Positions 1 to 13,900 of a DNA stretch of 64,000 nt are shown one piece after another. Source of the stretch: Aplidium turbinatum. Lineage: Eukaryota > Chordata > Ascidiacea > Aplousobranchia > Polyclinidae. The translations under genes were made by a program, and so were the position numbers. Each line of letters opens with the position of its first letter. Position 1 is the stretch's first letter. The stretch is from positions 26,028,329-26,092,328 of the forward strand of contig OU964922.1 in NCBI GenBank assembly GCA_918807975.1, in the 5' to 3' direction. The notes beneath the pieces are model-generated. The model was not told the DNA's origin. It searched no databases and saw only the letters and a program-made list of their open reading frames with translations.

Positions 1-1770
1 ATTTGTTATGTAGCTTGATCGAACAGCGAGAAACAATTTGGTTTCCATGCTCAGAGCCGTATACCTCCCACAGTCAAAATTCGTAAAATTGTTACCCCCA
101 GGAATTGATAGAAGAAGTTGAATGAAAATATTTATTCAATGATGCGAATGAAAAACATAACGATACGTCAACAAGAGCTGATACCAGTTAATAGCATCGT
201 CAGTTTGCCTGCACGAACCCATACGATATTTTTATCTCTTGAAACAGTGATGGCAAGGATGGGACTTTAAAGCTACGCCAAACTATGATAGAAAGCTTTT
301 CACTCTTTTGCTATAAATCGGTGATTTTGAAAAGATAATGTCAAAACTAACTTCAGAAATTCAAGCTGTAAAAACTGCTACATGCAACTGCGCATAAACA
401 TGATAAAACTAAAAGCAAACAAATGAACCAAAAATAAACAACAATGAACGATCTTTCCTATTAACTCAGTCAACCATTTTGATTATTATCAATATTTTTA
501 GAACATAAATTTCTAATAAATTTGTTTTCTGAAAAACTTGACAATTTCTAATGTTCAGTATCCTGGTGTGTAATTATTTACCATTTCAAACTGAGGGTCA
601 TATGCGACAAACAAACCATTAAAAAAACTGGCTATTTTTACGTCGATTCAACGTCTACTGACGCGCATCAAAGCGGAAGCGTAATTTTTGGAACCAAACA
701 ACCTCCAGGAAAAATGTTTTCGGGAAGAAAATATTGACAGAATTTGCTTAGAAACACACTGACGCATTGTTGAATAGTTCGAAAATGAAACACAAGGTTC
801 TTCAGTTGATGATTCTACCACTTTTTGCAAACAAAACGCAAATTATCGTTGCGAAAACGTCAGGCAACAACACGAGGAAGAAAAACTGCTCTGAGAGAAA
901 ATTCAGAAAAGAAACAGCTTTTTAAAAGACCGATTTTTCTTTGTTCAGTTAAAACTGTTAGTCATGCGATTGAAAGCGTGGACTAACATCACGCAAGACA
1001 AGTTTTTGAAGTTTATTGATAGCTGGTACAGCAAGAAAAAAGTTTTGGTTTTGAAAAATATCAAACAACGGACAAACCATCAGCAAAAACATGTGACAAA
1101 CCCCCACAGAACATTGTGAAATGTACCAAAATACGTCGTTTACTTTAACATCAGCAGCGATGTATTTACGCAACCAACTCCAGTGTTGATAAATCACGAT
1201 TTGTCAGCGATGGTGTAACACATTGCACCAATTCATTGCAAACTTGACAAGAATTTTCTTTTTAAAACTGGTAAAATTGTTTTCATTGCGAAACATGGAA
1301 ACAGGAGAATTAGGCGTTGGGCATATGATCCGAAGATGAATTTCGACTTAACTGTTTTGCTCAAACGTGACCATAAGTATTGGTGTTTAGTTAATCTAAG
1401 TTATATTACAACGTTTTGTTTTTCGTCATTGGTACATCCGGGTGAAAAGTACTAGCAGCTTACATGGTAAGCAATATGCCAGAGCATCAATAAACGAAAA
1501 ATGTGGCAAAACCATGAAAGGTTTAAACAAGTATGAGCAAAGTGGGTAGCAAGCTGCAAGTAGGTGGCTACAAAGCTAATTGGAATACTATTTATAAATA
1601 ATTGGCGACTTAAAACACTGTTGGAAAACGTGTTTGTTCAATTCAAACTGAAAGCATGAGCATTGGGCATTTTTTTTAACTCGGAATACGGCTTTTTTTG
1701 CAAAGTTTTAAGACAACCAAACACCTCCAGAAAAATCAACTCCGATTAAAAACAATTGTAAAACAATCAC
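1..1770. other. No gene seen; possible 3' untranslated region of the FOX gene
   Basis: AT-rich, with no convincing exon on either strand. Open frames of 60-79 codons on the minus strand (830-648, 1197-958) have no coding character. Two possible polyadenylation signals for the FOX transcript lie here. If the donor at the FOX stop is used, a further exon could be here or beyond the window edge. Confidence 0.5.
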
Positions 1771-1911
1771 TTACCCATTCAAGTTCGGTGAGCTTCTGTT
1801 GGTGAGCTCATCTGATGACGTCACGACGTTTGATTGGCTGTGAGCTTTGTGGTAATGGTGTTCAAGGGCGTGGTTCTCTTTGGCAGTGAAGTCGCATCGG
1901 GGACATTGCTT
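1771..1911 (-). CDS. FOX gene exon 14: C2H2 zinc finger 2 and stop
   Basis: Acceptor GTTTTTGACTCAG. The finger starts [14 protein letters not shown] with C979, C982, H995 and H1000 (C-x2-C-x12-H-x4-H, canonical spacing). It ends RSSPNLNG and TAA at 1773-1771. The stop lies inside AATGG|GTAAGTG, a perfect donor, so some transcripts could splice on to a further exon. Candidate AATAAA signals on this strand are at 1017-1012 and 136-131. Confidence 0.87.
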   Translation of the reverse strand, partial: KQCPRCDFTAKENHALEHHYHKAHSQSNVVTSSDELTNRSSPNLNG

Positions 1912-4900
1912 CTGAGTCAAAAACGTATTTATTTAAAACCTTAATCTAAAAAAAAAAACATTTTTCTTTATGTGCCGTTAAGTTGTTGTGAGGCAATAAA
2001 AAAAATAATGAGGTAACAACTTCTTACCAAGCTGTGAGAGATTTTCTTGGCATTCACTTCAGCATCTGGTTGAGAAGAAGGACTATTGCAAGGAGAAGAG
2101 TTTTGCCGATTGACTCCTGGTTTATCTGAAAAAAGAACATAAATTAACGACCTGTTAGGGTTCTAACAAAACTGCAATTTGTCACATATTTGGCATCACA
2201 AAAAAATCATGAAGACAACAGTGGCCACTGCAGTGCAGAGTAACAGAATGAGAAGTGATGTATAATTATTAATTAATTACTGTAATTAGTATGAACAACT
2301 AAACATGCGTTGGTGTACTTTCTTGTGCAAATTACCTTTGTTAGGAGAAGATACATTTCTTGCACTGTCTTCCGACAAAGCTTTCATTTGATTGTAGAGC
2401 TTTTGCTTGTATTGCCATAGTTGCTGATTGGAACCAGCAGGGACCTGAAATAAAATGGTTCCAAGTGAGAATTTCAAACAATGTCGACACTTTTTGCATA
2501 AACGACAATCATATAAAAAGTTCTTGAGTATGGTGTTTTATATTTTGTAAAAACATTTACCTGAAGCGGAAAACCTGCAGCCAAGGAACCGGCAGAATTG
2601 GCGAAAAGAGAATTTTGCATGGCCAACTGCTGGTAGAATAAGCGGAGTTGCTCTTGAGATGAAACAGTGGAGGTGGATGCTGAAAGAGAAATCAGACAAA
2701 TTACAGTTTTCAGTTCTCTTGTTTTTCATCTCGTATTGCCGAGATCGGATTTTACCAAACAGAGCAGCAACGTTTTAATCCCAAAAACAAGCCGGAAATC
2801 GGCGGCAACTAAAAGAGGAATGATAACAATAATGATGATGATGTTCTTACCGGCGGCTGCTTGCTGAATTGCGTTGTTCAGCACTTGCTGTCGTTGGAAA
2901 GCGAACGCGTCCATGTTGGGGAAAGCGTTGTCGTGATCACCACTGACGGCACTGGCCTGACTCGCTGTCGCCTGTTCAGCGAGAGAACGCATGACAGACT
3001 CGTCCAAAAGACCGGAAGAAAAAGATGCACCGTATGGAAACCCTGGGGTTCCGTTGTTCACTGTGAAAGCAAATAAAATTAATCAGCAAGTCAAAAAATA
3101 AGAAAAATAAGCAACCTCACAAGACACTTATCTTTCCAATCATAGAAAATAAGACATACCTCTTTCAAATTTTATTCAACGTTTACAATTTTCCAAAAAT
3201 ATGCAATCTACTCACCACTTGCTTGAGCAGCTGCAAGTAGATTTTGAGCATTAGACTGACAAGCGGCCATCATGGATCCTGGAGAAAGGCCAGAGATCAT
3301 GTTTTGAAACGACATCAATCTCTCTTGCGATTCTGTAGAAAAATTTACATGAAACGTGAGTTTTTTTTCCTTCGAAATTTTAAACTAAACGAAAAACGTC
3401 GAATCGTTTAACTTACCTGCAGATTTTTCAGCAGCTAATCGTTCTTTTTGAGTTTTAGCAACCGCGGCTGCGGCGACAGCTTTAGCCTTGGCATTAGTAA
3501 CTTCCAGGGGATGAAGCAATTGAACGTGCTGCTCTAGTAGAACGCTGGACGTGTGAGAATCAGTGTATGAACAAAACTGGCAGCGGAAATGTCTGACCAT
3601 GACTTCGGAGGATTCGTAACGGACAGTCAGTTCACATCCAATCTATGAATAAAACTTCGTTTAATTGGTGTGGTAACAATTCATTCAACTACAATAAACA
3701 AATTTTGTGACAACAGTGCCGGGTTACAGTTGATTGAACATCAATTACCTGAATGCCGTCCATCATGACAGGGGTTTCACTTGGGTTGTAACCTTCGTCA
3801 TTGCTGGAGTTTTCCGCAGATTTCCCTGAAGGAGAGGATGTCCGGTTGGTTTGCATAAGAGACGGCATCAATAGCCCGGATGTGGCCATGAGATTCTTTT
3901 GCGTGGCCGCAATCCATGGCTGAGAACTGGACGTGAGGAGGTTGAAGGGAGCTTTTGCTAGCATGGATGAGTCCAAGAGAGTCTTGCTAAAGGAATTAAG
4001 AGTTCCTTGCATTTCTTCCACTGAAGACAGGGAGTTCGGACGTTTTTGTTCTTCGCTTTTAATTCCCCCTGAAAACAAAATCAGTTGAAATGTTAAATGC
4101 TGTCATTCAGTGCATTCAATAATTTCCCCAAAACGTTTAAAACTATTACCCAATCCCCTTGATTCTAGCTATCGAAGCATTTCCGCTGGCCAATGCTAAC
4201 TCAGCTAAAATCTTGTTTACCATTATTCATTTTGTTTGTGGTGAAAATACTGAAGATAACAACTTGTAAACACGAAGTTTGCTCTTTTGCACGTCGCACC
4301 ATCATGGAATGACAATGGCGGCTACCAAACGACAAAGCAAGGCAAAAGAAACCGGAATCTCAGCCAACTATCTTGCAATTTAGCAAAATCTAGACTCGGC
4401 CATTGTCTACTCTGACATACGTCAATCACGCGTGATAATCGACTGCCAAAACGTGATGTAAACATGATGGACACGTGAAGGGTGCATAACGTCACACATC
4501 CGGCCATAGGTTCCGGTGACTGTTCGGTTGGTTACTGCGTCATAAAGTGGTCACTTAATGACGAAACGTGTAAAAAACATCCACTTTCGGACTAACAATA
4601 AGGAAGAATGACTGCATTAAGTTTACGTTGCGTATGCTTTGCACACACGTTTGAAATTACTCGTAGTGTGACAGATTGCAATCATGCTATGAGCGCTGGT
4701 TGGTTGAATAACAAATGAGAAATAAGCAACTAAGAAACGTGTTAAAGTTACAAAAGACTCTTCGTGTCATGACGGTCCAATGATTTACATTTTAACCACC
4801 TCAAGAAATGAAAACAAACAACCGGCAGTTTTAAATGGAACGCTAGACTAATTTGGCGCTATTAAATGTTAAAATCAAACACTTTTTTATTTCTAATCTA

Positions 4901-7900
4901 TGTACCTAAACTGGGACCATCTCCTTGCTTGAGAACCAACATTCGTGGATGTTTGACTCCTTCTTTTCCAAGGGGACTTTGGGATCTTTTTCTGCTTTTC
5001 ACAGCGTTTTCTTCCGGACGAAAACCGGCAGCCCAAGCTCCACCAAAACCCAAGATTTGCGGATGAAAAGGTGCAGAGTATCCTTCATCTGAACCGTTGG
5101 TTGTTGCAGCAGAACCCGCAGATGATTGATTTCTTGCTTCTGTTTTAGCTTTGTTGTTTTTGGCTAGAAAGTAAAAAGAAGTAGCTTGAATATATCAAAA
5201 TATCATGACTCCTTAGTCTGTGCTTACTGCTTGTAACACATTGTCAAACGTTTGAATGTTGCATCTCTTTTAAAATCCGTGATTGGAAGAAGTTTGATTA
5301 GAAAAACAATCTTGAATCCCGCTGGAGCTCTTCAGTTAATTTTCAAACCAGATTTATATCAATTGATGAGCATTAACACAATCCCAAGGCGAGATTGATA
5401 TTTCTTCGGCGTTAATACGCAGTTGTTATGATACAAGCGAAAACATATGGTTGTTTGATGTACGGTCTATCAACAAGTCTTGAAAGGATACTTTGGTTAG
5501 TCAAACAGTCCTATGGGAGTAGGCTATTCTGTTACAGAGGCAAAAGGCACTAAACATGTTATAAAATTAAACAACCATTAAGGCATAGCTGATTGGGGTT
5601 TTGTCAAAATGGGCTGCAACAAATTTTACGACTTTTACAAGTAAAAATGGTAAAATTTGCAACGCGGCTTTTGGCCATACCTTCATTTTGGTATTTTTTG
5701 GCCTTGTAAGCCGAAATTGGGGCCAAAGCAGCACCTCGTCTTCGTCGTCTTTTGAAGCTGTTTTCGTTTCCAAACTCTTCGAAGCCTTCTCTCGTCATGG
5801 TCCAGTAGTTTGATTTCGCTGCATTTTCGTATCTAGGCACTAAATTATAAGGGGATTGTTAAAATTTGCAACATTTACAGTTCGAATGATAAAAATATTG
5901 ATTTCGACAGATATGCCGCATAAAGATAAACTGGATAATTCCAATAACAATGAAAGAAGCGTGACTGCTAACGACTTCCTTCGTCTGAAGCAAAAAGGAG
6001 AAAAAATTTTGTTGAAGCAAACATCATCTATACTGGTTCTCCAAGTGGATCCCACTTATACCCAGGGACCCTTTGAGACATGTGTGTGCTGAGGGCAATG
6101 CTCAACAATACGTTACTTTTTTTACCGTTGATATCAAGGACTAAAAATCAACAAACATTTTGAAAACAGTACAAAATGTTTGTGCCGTGCAACAAGCCAA
6201 CATATTTGCAGCAATGCGTTCCGTACATTACCAGGAAACATTATAAACAATCTACTAGAAACAAGGTAAGCAATTTACCAACCGGCCACACTGACTAAAT
6301 TGGTGCGGCATTGTTTAATGCTGAATATTAAGCCACGATTTCATAGAAATCCTATTGTTGAAATGACTAAACCGTTTCCTTTGCAACTAAAACGATTACT
6401 TTATCGTATGTAAGCCTAAAAGAAAATCTAATACTAGCAGGGGAATCTATCATTTAGTATGAATATTAGCGGATTTTGGCTGACAGGATATGAGCAAGAA
6501 ATCTTTAAAAATATACTTTTAACAACTTTAGGTTTCAATCCATTAACTACTAAAGAAGCACGAGATAAAGTTTGTCGAGATAACACTGTCAAAATACAAA
6601 GTTTAGTTTATCACAAATAGTTGAATACTTCACGAGAAAACACGTCGAGTTTTTCAGATAAACAAAACATTCATAAAGGTCTCACCTTTTACAAAGCACT
6701 GGTTTAAGCTGAGGTTATGACGTATTGAATTTTGCCAGGCTGACTTGTCGTGGCAGTACTTGTAGTAGGGAAAATGATTCATAATGTAGTCGTAGATGCC
6801 ACGCAGAGTAATGAGATGCCCAGGACTGTCCAAGATGGCAGAAGCAATTAAAGCGGGATATGTGTGGGGTGGACGTTTGTATTGTGCCTTATCTTCTGGA
6901 GAGGGACTTCCGGCGGAGCGAGGGCCACTTCCGTTTGGCCCAATGATTCCTCTGGCGGAAGAGTTGAAACTGTTGTGATTTTGAAAAGAAAGTTCCTGTT
7001 TCTTGCTCTCAGAAGCATTTCCATTCTCATGGAGAAATTGCTGTTGCTGTTGGATTGCCATCATGGGAGATATTGTGGGCGTCATTATGGCGCTAGTGGG
7101 AATCATAGTGGGAAGACCCATTTCAGCTGCCATTGCAGCAAAGGCACTTGCTTGGTTCCCATTCATAGCACTGAATGCCGATGAAGGAATCCGAAGACCA
7201 GAAACAGAAGGAGCTTGGGATGGAGAAGATACTAAACGATCTTGACTGTCTTTCGGAGATTCGGGTTGAAAAGGCGACATTGAACGCCTTCGAGCAACCT
7301 CCGAAGGAAGAGACCTTTGCAGTTCGCTATCCATTTCATAGGATGGAAGTGCTCCTGGACTGATGTTTCCACCACTTTGTGGCCGAATTTTCACAAACGG
7401 TTCAACGCTTTGCGGTGCGCTGTTATCCGACATGTTATCCTCTGGTCTTTCGGTGCTGTACAAACTGGCTGGGGAATCTACGGAGCCTGGAGATCTCGTA
7501 GAAGCTCTTACTGACTTTGGACTGTGATGGTGATGCATAGCAAGTGTTTCGTGCATGTCTATCATCTTGTCTGAACTCGAACTTATGGACTGGTTGTTAA
7601 AAAGCTTGTCAGCTTGTTTCGCCTTCAAAACTCGTTGCAGGACTGAGTCGAGGCTTTTCGCTTTGTTGTCGGCGTGGTTTTCCTCCAACGCCAGATCACG
7701 ACGAACTTGTTGAATTTTGCGGGGCTTTGAGGCACCTTTGCGCCGCCGAGAGTGATATTTCTTCCCGGCCTTGTTTATTTCAGGTTTATGTGCGTTGTCG
7801 TCACTTTGTTTCTTCTGGGAGCTTTGGTGCTTGCTTTCTGCTGTATATAAAGTAATCAGCGTCAATTATAAACTGCTAGAAAAAAACCTAAAATATAAAA

Positions 7901-10900
7901 AGTAATAAAGTAAATAACAGATTTTTGGACAAGCGAGCGGACACTTCACGCTGCTTTTCCTAGCATGAACACTTCCCATTGCTTGCAAACCAAGGTTTAT
8001 AAGCAGTCTTGACATTTTTTTTCTCAAAAACTTCTCTCTTCATAAATAAGGATAATCTAAACATGTAAACGTAAACCATGAACCATGTTTATGCGACCGC
8101 CGCACGCAAAGTCTCAATAAATCGAAATAAACTTGACAAGAATTGTATTTTTTTGAAGCGAAATTGCATGAAACGGGAATCAAGGGAAAAAGGCGAAATG
8201 TGAGGTTGCGATTTGGAACTGCCACGAAAAATAGTAGAAATTAACATAATTGTAGAATGGTGATTTTTCGGTAATCTTCAAAGTGTAGAAGCGCATTGCT
8301 GGTGCTCAGCACCTGCAAACTTCAACGATGGTGTATTGCAACGATACAACCAATTGAACAGCGAATACTAAACATACTGAGACTATCAAAATACTCTGCT
8401 TTGGTATTATTATGTCGTGCCAGTTGCCATAAATTGTTCTCAAGTTACTACTTCCGCTTTTGTGCTGTAAACAACTTGGAGGCAAAGGTTGGTTGGGTTT
8501 GGTCTACTCTAAGAAAACATGTTGTTACAATAAAAAAACGTAATATTTTTGGTGTATTTCTGTTATGGAACAAGCTTGGCAACCAAGAGTGTTTATGAAA
8601 AGTGAGAAAATAAACTCAATTTTTGTGCTTTCTAAATGAAAGCGCTGTATCTTGAAAGACGAAACCCTCACACCACATTCAAGTGGCACGTGAAACAAAT
8701 AGGGACTGGCAAGTGGCTACGCAAACTCAACAAGTTGGTCTTTGTAATTGTTTGGATGTGTTTTCTTTTCTGTGTTTTTATGTTGGTCAAGCAATGCCGA
8801 TGAGAAAATTACGCAATAAGGTTTATTTTGGTACGTCATCCAGAGATCGAGCAGATCTAAAAAAAAAAACATACAGCCTATTAAGAAAAACAGCTCAACA
8901 CACACAAACTTGCGTAGAAGTAATAAAGAATGACTAAACTTGGAATTTTTTGAAATAATGAAGCAAACAGAAACATGGCGTCGGGTAAGAATACGTCAAA
9001 GAAAATCATCTTTTGTCCCCACTGACAGTTCAACCACATGGGCCTACTAGGGACACTACATAAACATTAAACAGCTCGAGAAATGAAATCTGAACTATTC
9101 AAAAACAAGAGTTGTTGGGATATTAAAGTGAACCTGTTTATAGCCTTTGTGGATCATGTTTGTCACAATGTCGTATGACGTCGTAGCCTAATTGTCACTG
9201 TGTTATGACACTGAAAAAACGAGTTGAAACAAGCAAATCAAACAACCAATGCACGAAACTAATTGTGACACTTCTTTTCTAAACTAATGGATTCTGCCTC
9301 AAGCTTAATCGCACATGCTTTTGTTCTAAATTTCCTGGTCTTCCGGAAAATTTACTGTTTGAAGGTAGTTTTTTCTTAAATGCTACAACTGTTTTAAAAT
9401 TACCGGAGAGTTGAACTGTTTCATTCACTTTTTTTTCAATTTAGTTACTGTTCCGACAATTCAAAGCGTAAATGAAGCAACATATTTGCATTCACTAATA
9501 ATTTCTAAAAGGTATTCTACTTGTCCGTTGCATCTAAATGAGAGAAACTAATTCAGAAGCTTATCCTTGCAATAATATTTTATATCTAAAACGTTTCTGC
9601 TGGCGTTAAGCAATGCAAGATTACAGAGTTGAGTGAAATACCACAAGCAGCGTAAGCTAATAAAACAATAGTCACCAGCATAGAGAAAACAGGCACCAAA
9701 GAATCATCATTACTCACAAGAAAAACAGAAATTCCAGAAAATGTCATCACCCGTTTATCTCTAAAAACATTTACCAATTGCAGTTATTTTTTAACTCAGT
9801 TGTAAAACAAAGTTCGCACATTTTGAAGTTTCTCGGTTGTAAAAGTATGTAAACTCATATTCAACCAAAGTGTTGAGAAGAGTACATCTAATGCATGATG
9901 AATAGAAATCTGTCTAATAACATTTTATGTCCCTGTTGACATACAAATTCAACTTACAGTGTTTCTGCCTTATTGAACATTCAAAAGGAAAAACTTAAAA
10001 CTTGTCGACTTAGCTGGCTCAGAGAGTAAACCGATTGAGTAATATACTTCAAACAATAATAAGGTTGTCACTGTGTTATAAAACACCAAAACTGAAAGGC
10101 ACAGTTGGAAAAGTAAACAGCTACATCTGCGCAGCGCAGCCTTCGCTCACAATGAAAGAGTGACGCAGAGTTGTTTACTTCGAAAGAGCCAAACAACAAA
10201 ACAATAACCAGGCAGAGGCAGGTCGTTGCCCGTTGGTAAATGTCCGTCATGAAAGGAATTTGAAATTTCGTTGTCGTTCAAGCGAAAAGGAAAAAGTTTG
10301 CAAACAATGAGATAGGAAACTTGAAATCATCCTGACAACAACATACGCAAATACATGTCCACGGAAACGGATATGCTACATTAAAGCTTTGTAAATGATA
10401 CAGTTGGGATTTTTGCATTTAACATTTAACTAGTTTCAAACTGACTTTATTTCGCCGTAGCACACTTGTGCTATTGCACAATCCATTTTTATCAAACGTA
10501 CCACCAGAATAACGAGCATTTTCGTTGTCGCACTGCACAATTATCTTGTTTGCCTGATCAATGTAATACCATAACTTGCTGACTGAAACTCTGAACAAAG
10601 TAAATCCATAGTTTTTTCTCACATTTTTTCTTTCGGTTGTTTCTTGTTTTTGTGCTAATCATTTACAAATAATATATCTTTTATAGCTTTGCCGTAACTG
10701 CTCTGCTTGTCTGAAGTAGACGTGTCTATCTATACGCAAACAGCCATTGCACATTGTTTACAATAAACCATGCCTTTTTCTATTTTGCGGTCTCTCGTTT
10801 CACAGATTCTCTCGTTTTTACGCCCATCCGTCTACGCTGGGCACGTTTGCTGCTATATCCAGCCCAGAATGCGTGGCCAAAATATGTTTGCGTCAAAACA

Positions 10901-13900
10901 GCGCAACGACTATCGAAATATTGTGCATCAAAGTTCATTCCGTTCCACCTCGTGACGTAAAGGAAACACTTTCTTCATTTCTAAATCAAATGAAAATAAA
11001 AATGTCTATTTCCGCAAAATTGTGACATTTTTTGCACTCAAGATTTCAAAGTCCCTTTTAAAATTCCCTAATTTCTCTTCATTTGCGTTTTATTTTCAAG
11101 AAACGTGATACCTTTTGGATTATATTGAATAACATAACGCAAGATTTCCATTTTAGTTCATACATTATAACCCGTTTTAAAGTAGATAATCATAACCAAT
11201 TGTTTGACTTTCTGTTAAAACTTCCATATAAGATGTTTTTGCATTAAAACTCAAGAAATTTGGACAATAGTTTCAGTGACTACAAAGCGCTTGCGAATTT
11301 TGCACAAAAAGTACCCCAAAATCGCGCTGTCCGTTTATTTAATTTCATATTTTTCTTTACGAGCGCATTGTCTAATAAAGCCTAAAAATACGAACGCTGT
11401 GTGTCCATTACATAACACAAGAAAACATGAAATTGCTAACAGGATGTTTGGATTTTAAACATGAAGTAGTTTAGTTTATTCCGGATTTTTCCAGTTTCTA
11501 CCGAAACTAATGGACAATAGAAATAAATGATGCACTTTACTGGTTTGATGAGTTACGTTTCCTGAAGTAAAGACTTGAAACAAAGAACATTATTCCAAAT
11601 TTGGGTTGGAGCTTAATACCCATACATGCTTTTGTGGAAAACCAACATAACATTTAAAAATTAATCACACAAAACTTATTACATTCTGTTCAACTTTAGT
11701 ACGAAAACAATTATGTCGGTGGTTGAAATATCGTATGATTTCTCGGTGATAATTTTGTTAGGTCCCTTCTCTGCATAATTTTTGCTTTTTCTCTTCTTGA
11801 ACCTCAGACAAAACATTATTTTTCAAACCTTCCTTGTATTTATTTCGGGAAATGCTTCCAAAGAACAGAAACAAAGTTTGAAAATTTCCAGTCAAACAAC
11901 AACTGATTTAAAAAATCACAATGCTTCCTTATTGGTTGAATTTCCAAAATTTTCAAATGTCCCCTTCGAATTCAAAGGATAACGGAGAAAAACAGTTAAG
12001 AAAAACAAACCAAAGGAACTGATTTTGTTTTGAGAAATGCCTACAACAGGACGGAGGAGTGGGGAAAGCGTACTTTGTTTCCGGTTTAACGTCTTCTTGC
12101 AAATGGCGCTCGACTTAACTGCTGCACAGATTTGCACATTCAAAAACAAATATCGCGCTTCTGATTGGTAAAAGTTGTAGGTGAGTATTAACGCTGGTTG
12201 AAGATTTTACGCAAATTAGTCAAAAAAGCTATTGCAAGCTTACTTTCTTTATTGTAAAGATAACTTCTTTGCAATAAATAAGTCAAGAAAACCCTAAAAA
12301 AGGCTTGCCGTAACAAATCAATGTTTCACAGAAAACCTGCACTCGCAACCAATTAAAATTAAAAGCGATTACGTATTGACTGATTAAGGGTCACGGGTGA
12401 GAAAGGAAATGCAAATTAGTGCTAGAAAGAAAGTTAAAAATGTTTGAGTTAATAATCACGAACAAAGAAGTCATAACTATTAAATGATGCTGATACTTTT
12501 TACTACAAAACGACAAGCTGAAATGTTGATAACGATTAGATAATGTTATCACACTGTATGCTTTTAAATGTAGGCCCATATTTGAAAATGAGATCTGTGT
12601 TTATTAAGAGATCTTTCATAGACATGTAGTGCACATATAAACATGGCAAACCTTCTGAACTTGTCCTTTCAAATTTGGTCTTCTTGAGAACTCTGTAGCA
12701 TAGGCCCACGATTGATTTAACGAATAAAATCTTAGTAGACTTAATTCGGTCAGAAAATAGTGTTACAAAACAGACGGGTAAATTTCTAAAAAAAGTTTTT
12801 GAATGATTTACATAGTAACAATCTGCACAGAAATGACTGGTTTCGCATAACAAAATTGGTCCTTTGCAGTGTTTTGACAAGCTTGACATGTTTTGAATGT
12901 GGTGAATTAAAAAGTTTTGCATCTACGTTTGTGTGCTGTTTCTTCAATCCTGCCATGCTTCAATGTATACATCTCATTAAAACAGAACCGTTTTCTGCGG
13001 ACAATTTCCTGGCAGCAAACGCGCGCTTACGTGAGCCACACAGAGGAACAAAATAGTTTGTTGTTTCAAACCGATTCTCATCACGAAGAGAGTTGAATAC
13101 AGTGGGTGTCGCCTACCTAAAAGTAAAAGGCCAAACAGTAACCACAACACAGCTTCAACCCACAGTTTGTTTGTTTTGTAGCCACCGAAGCTATCATTGA
13201 TAAGTCAAATCATTATCTCCAGTGGTCATTGCAATTAAACACAAATACCAAACAAGGCATTCAAAAAGTCAACAGGCCAATGTACTTTTTATTCAAAGTA
13301 TTTAGATAATGATACTGCAAGAACCGCAATGTTACGGACTTATTTTACTTCTTGAAAAGTACTGTAGAGATAGGCCCTGCCGACAGTAATAAGCTCCCAC
13401 TAAAAACTGGCTAATCTTTGGAACTTTTCTCGCTTTGGATCATGTTGTATGACAAGAAAATTAAACTATTTACACAATCAAAAAACGCTTTGCTGTGATT
13501 GTTGAAGAAAGATGGACTCATGTGGATGTTGAACTTGTAGCTTACAAATCCTCGCTTTTAGCATCATAACCAATGAGGAAGCTTTTCCTCTGCGTCAGCG
13601 CCGTAATCTGAACACCACACCATCGTGCTGACGATATAGACACTAAGACACTGATATAATAATAATTCAGATTTTATAAAGAATAATTCGTTACTGGGAA
13701 TAAAAATTGCAAAAGAAAGCAGACTACACAACCGGTATTTTAATAACACGGTGAAACAGGAAGAAGAATCTGTGACAATTTCTGGAAATATTAATAGGTC
13801 AAAACTTTTGCATTCACGTTTGATAAATCGGCCTTAAAAGTCCAAAAACGAAATCTGTGGGACACATGCTACATTGCTACAGTACCATATCACATGTTAG

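Noticed and set aside
12536-12922. 128-codon minus-strand open frame inside FOX intron 3
   Set aside because: Unusual residue mix, no motif, no splice support; the length is within what chance gives in 64 kb.
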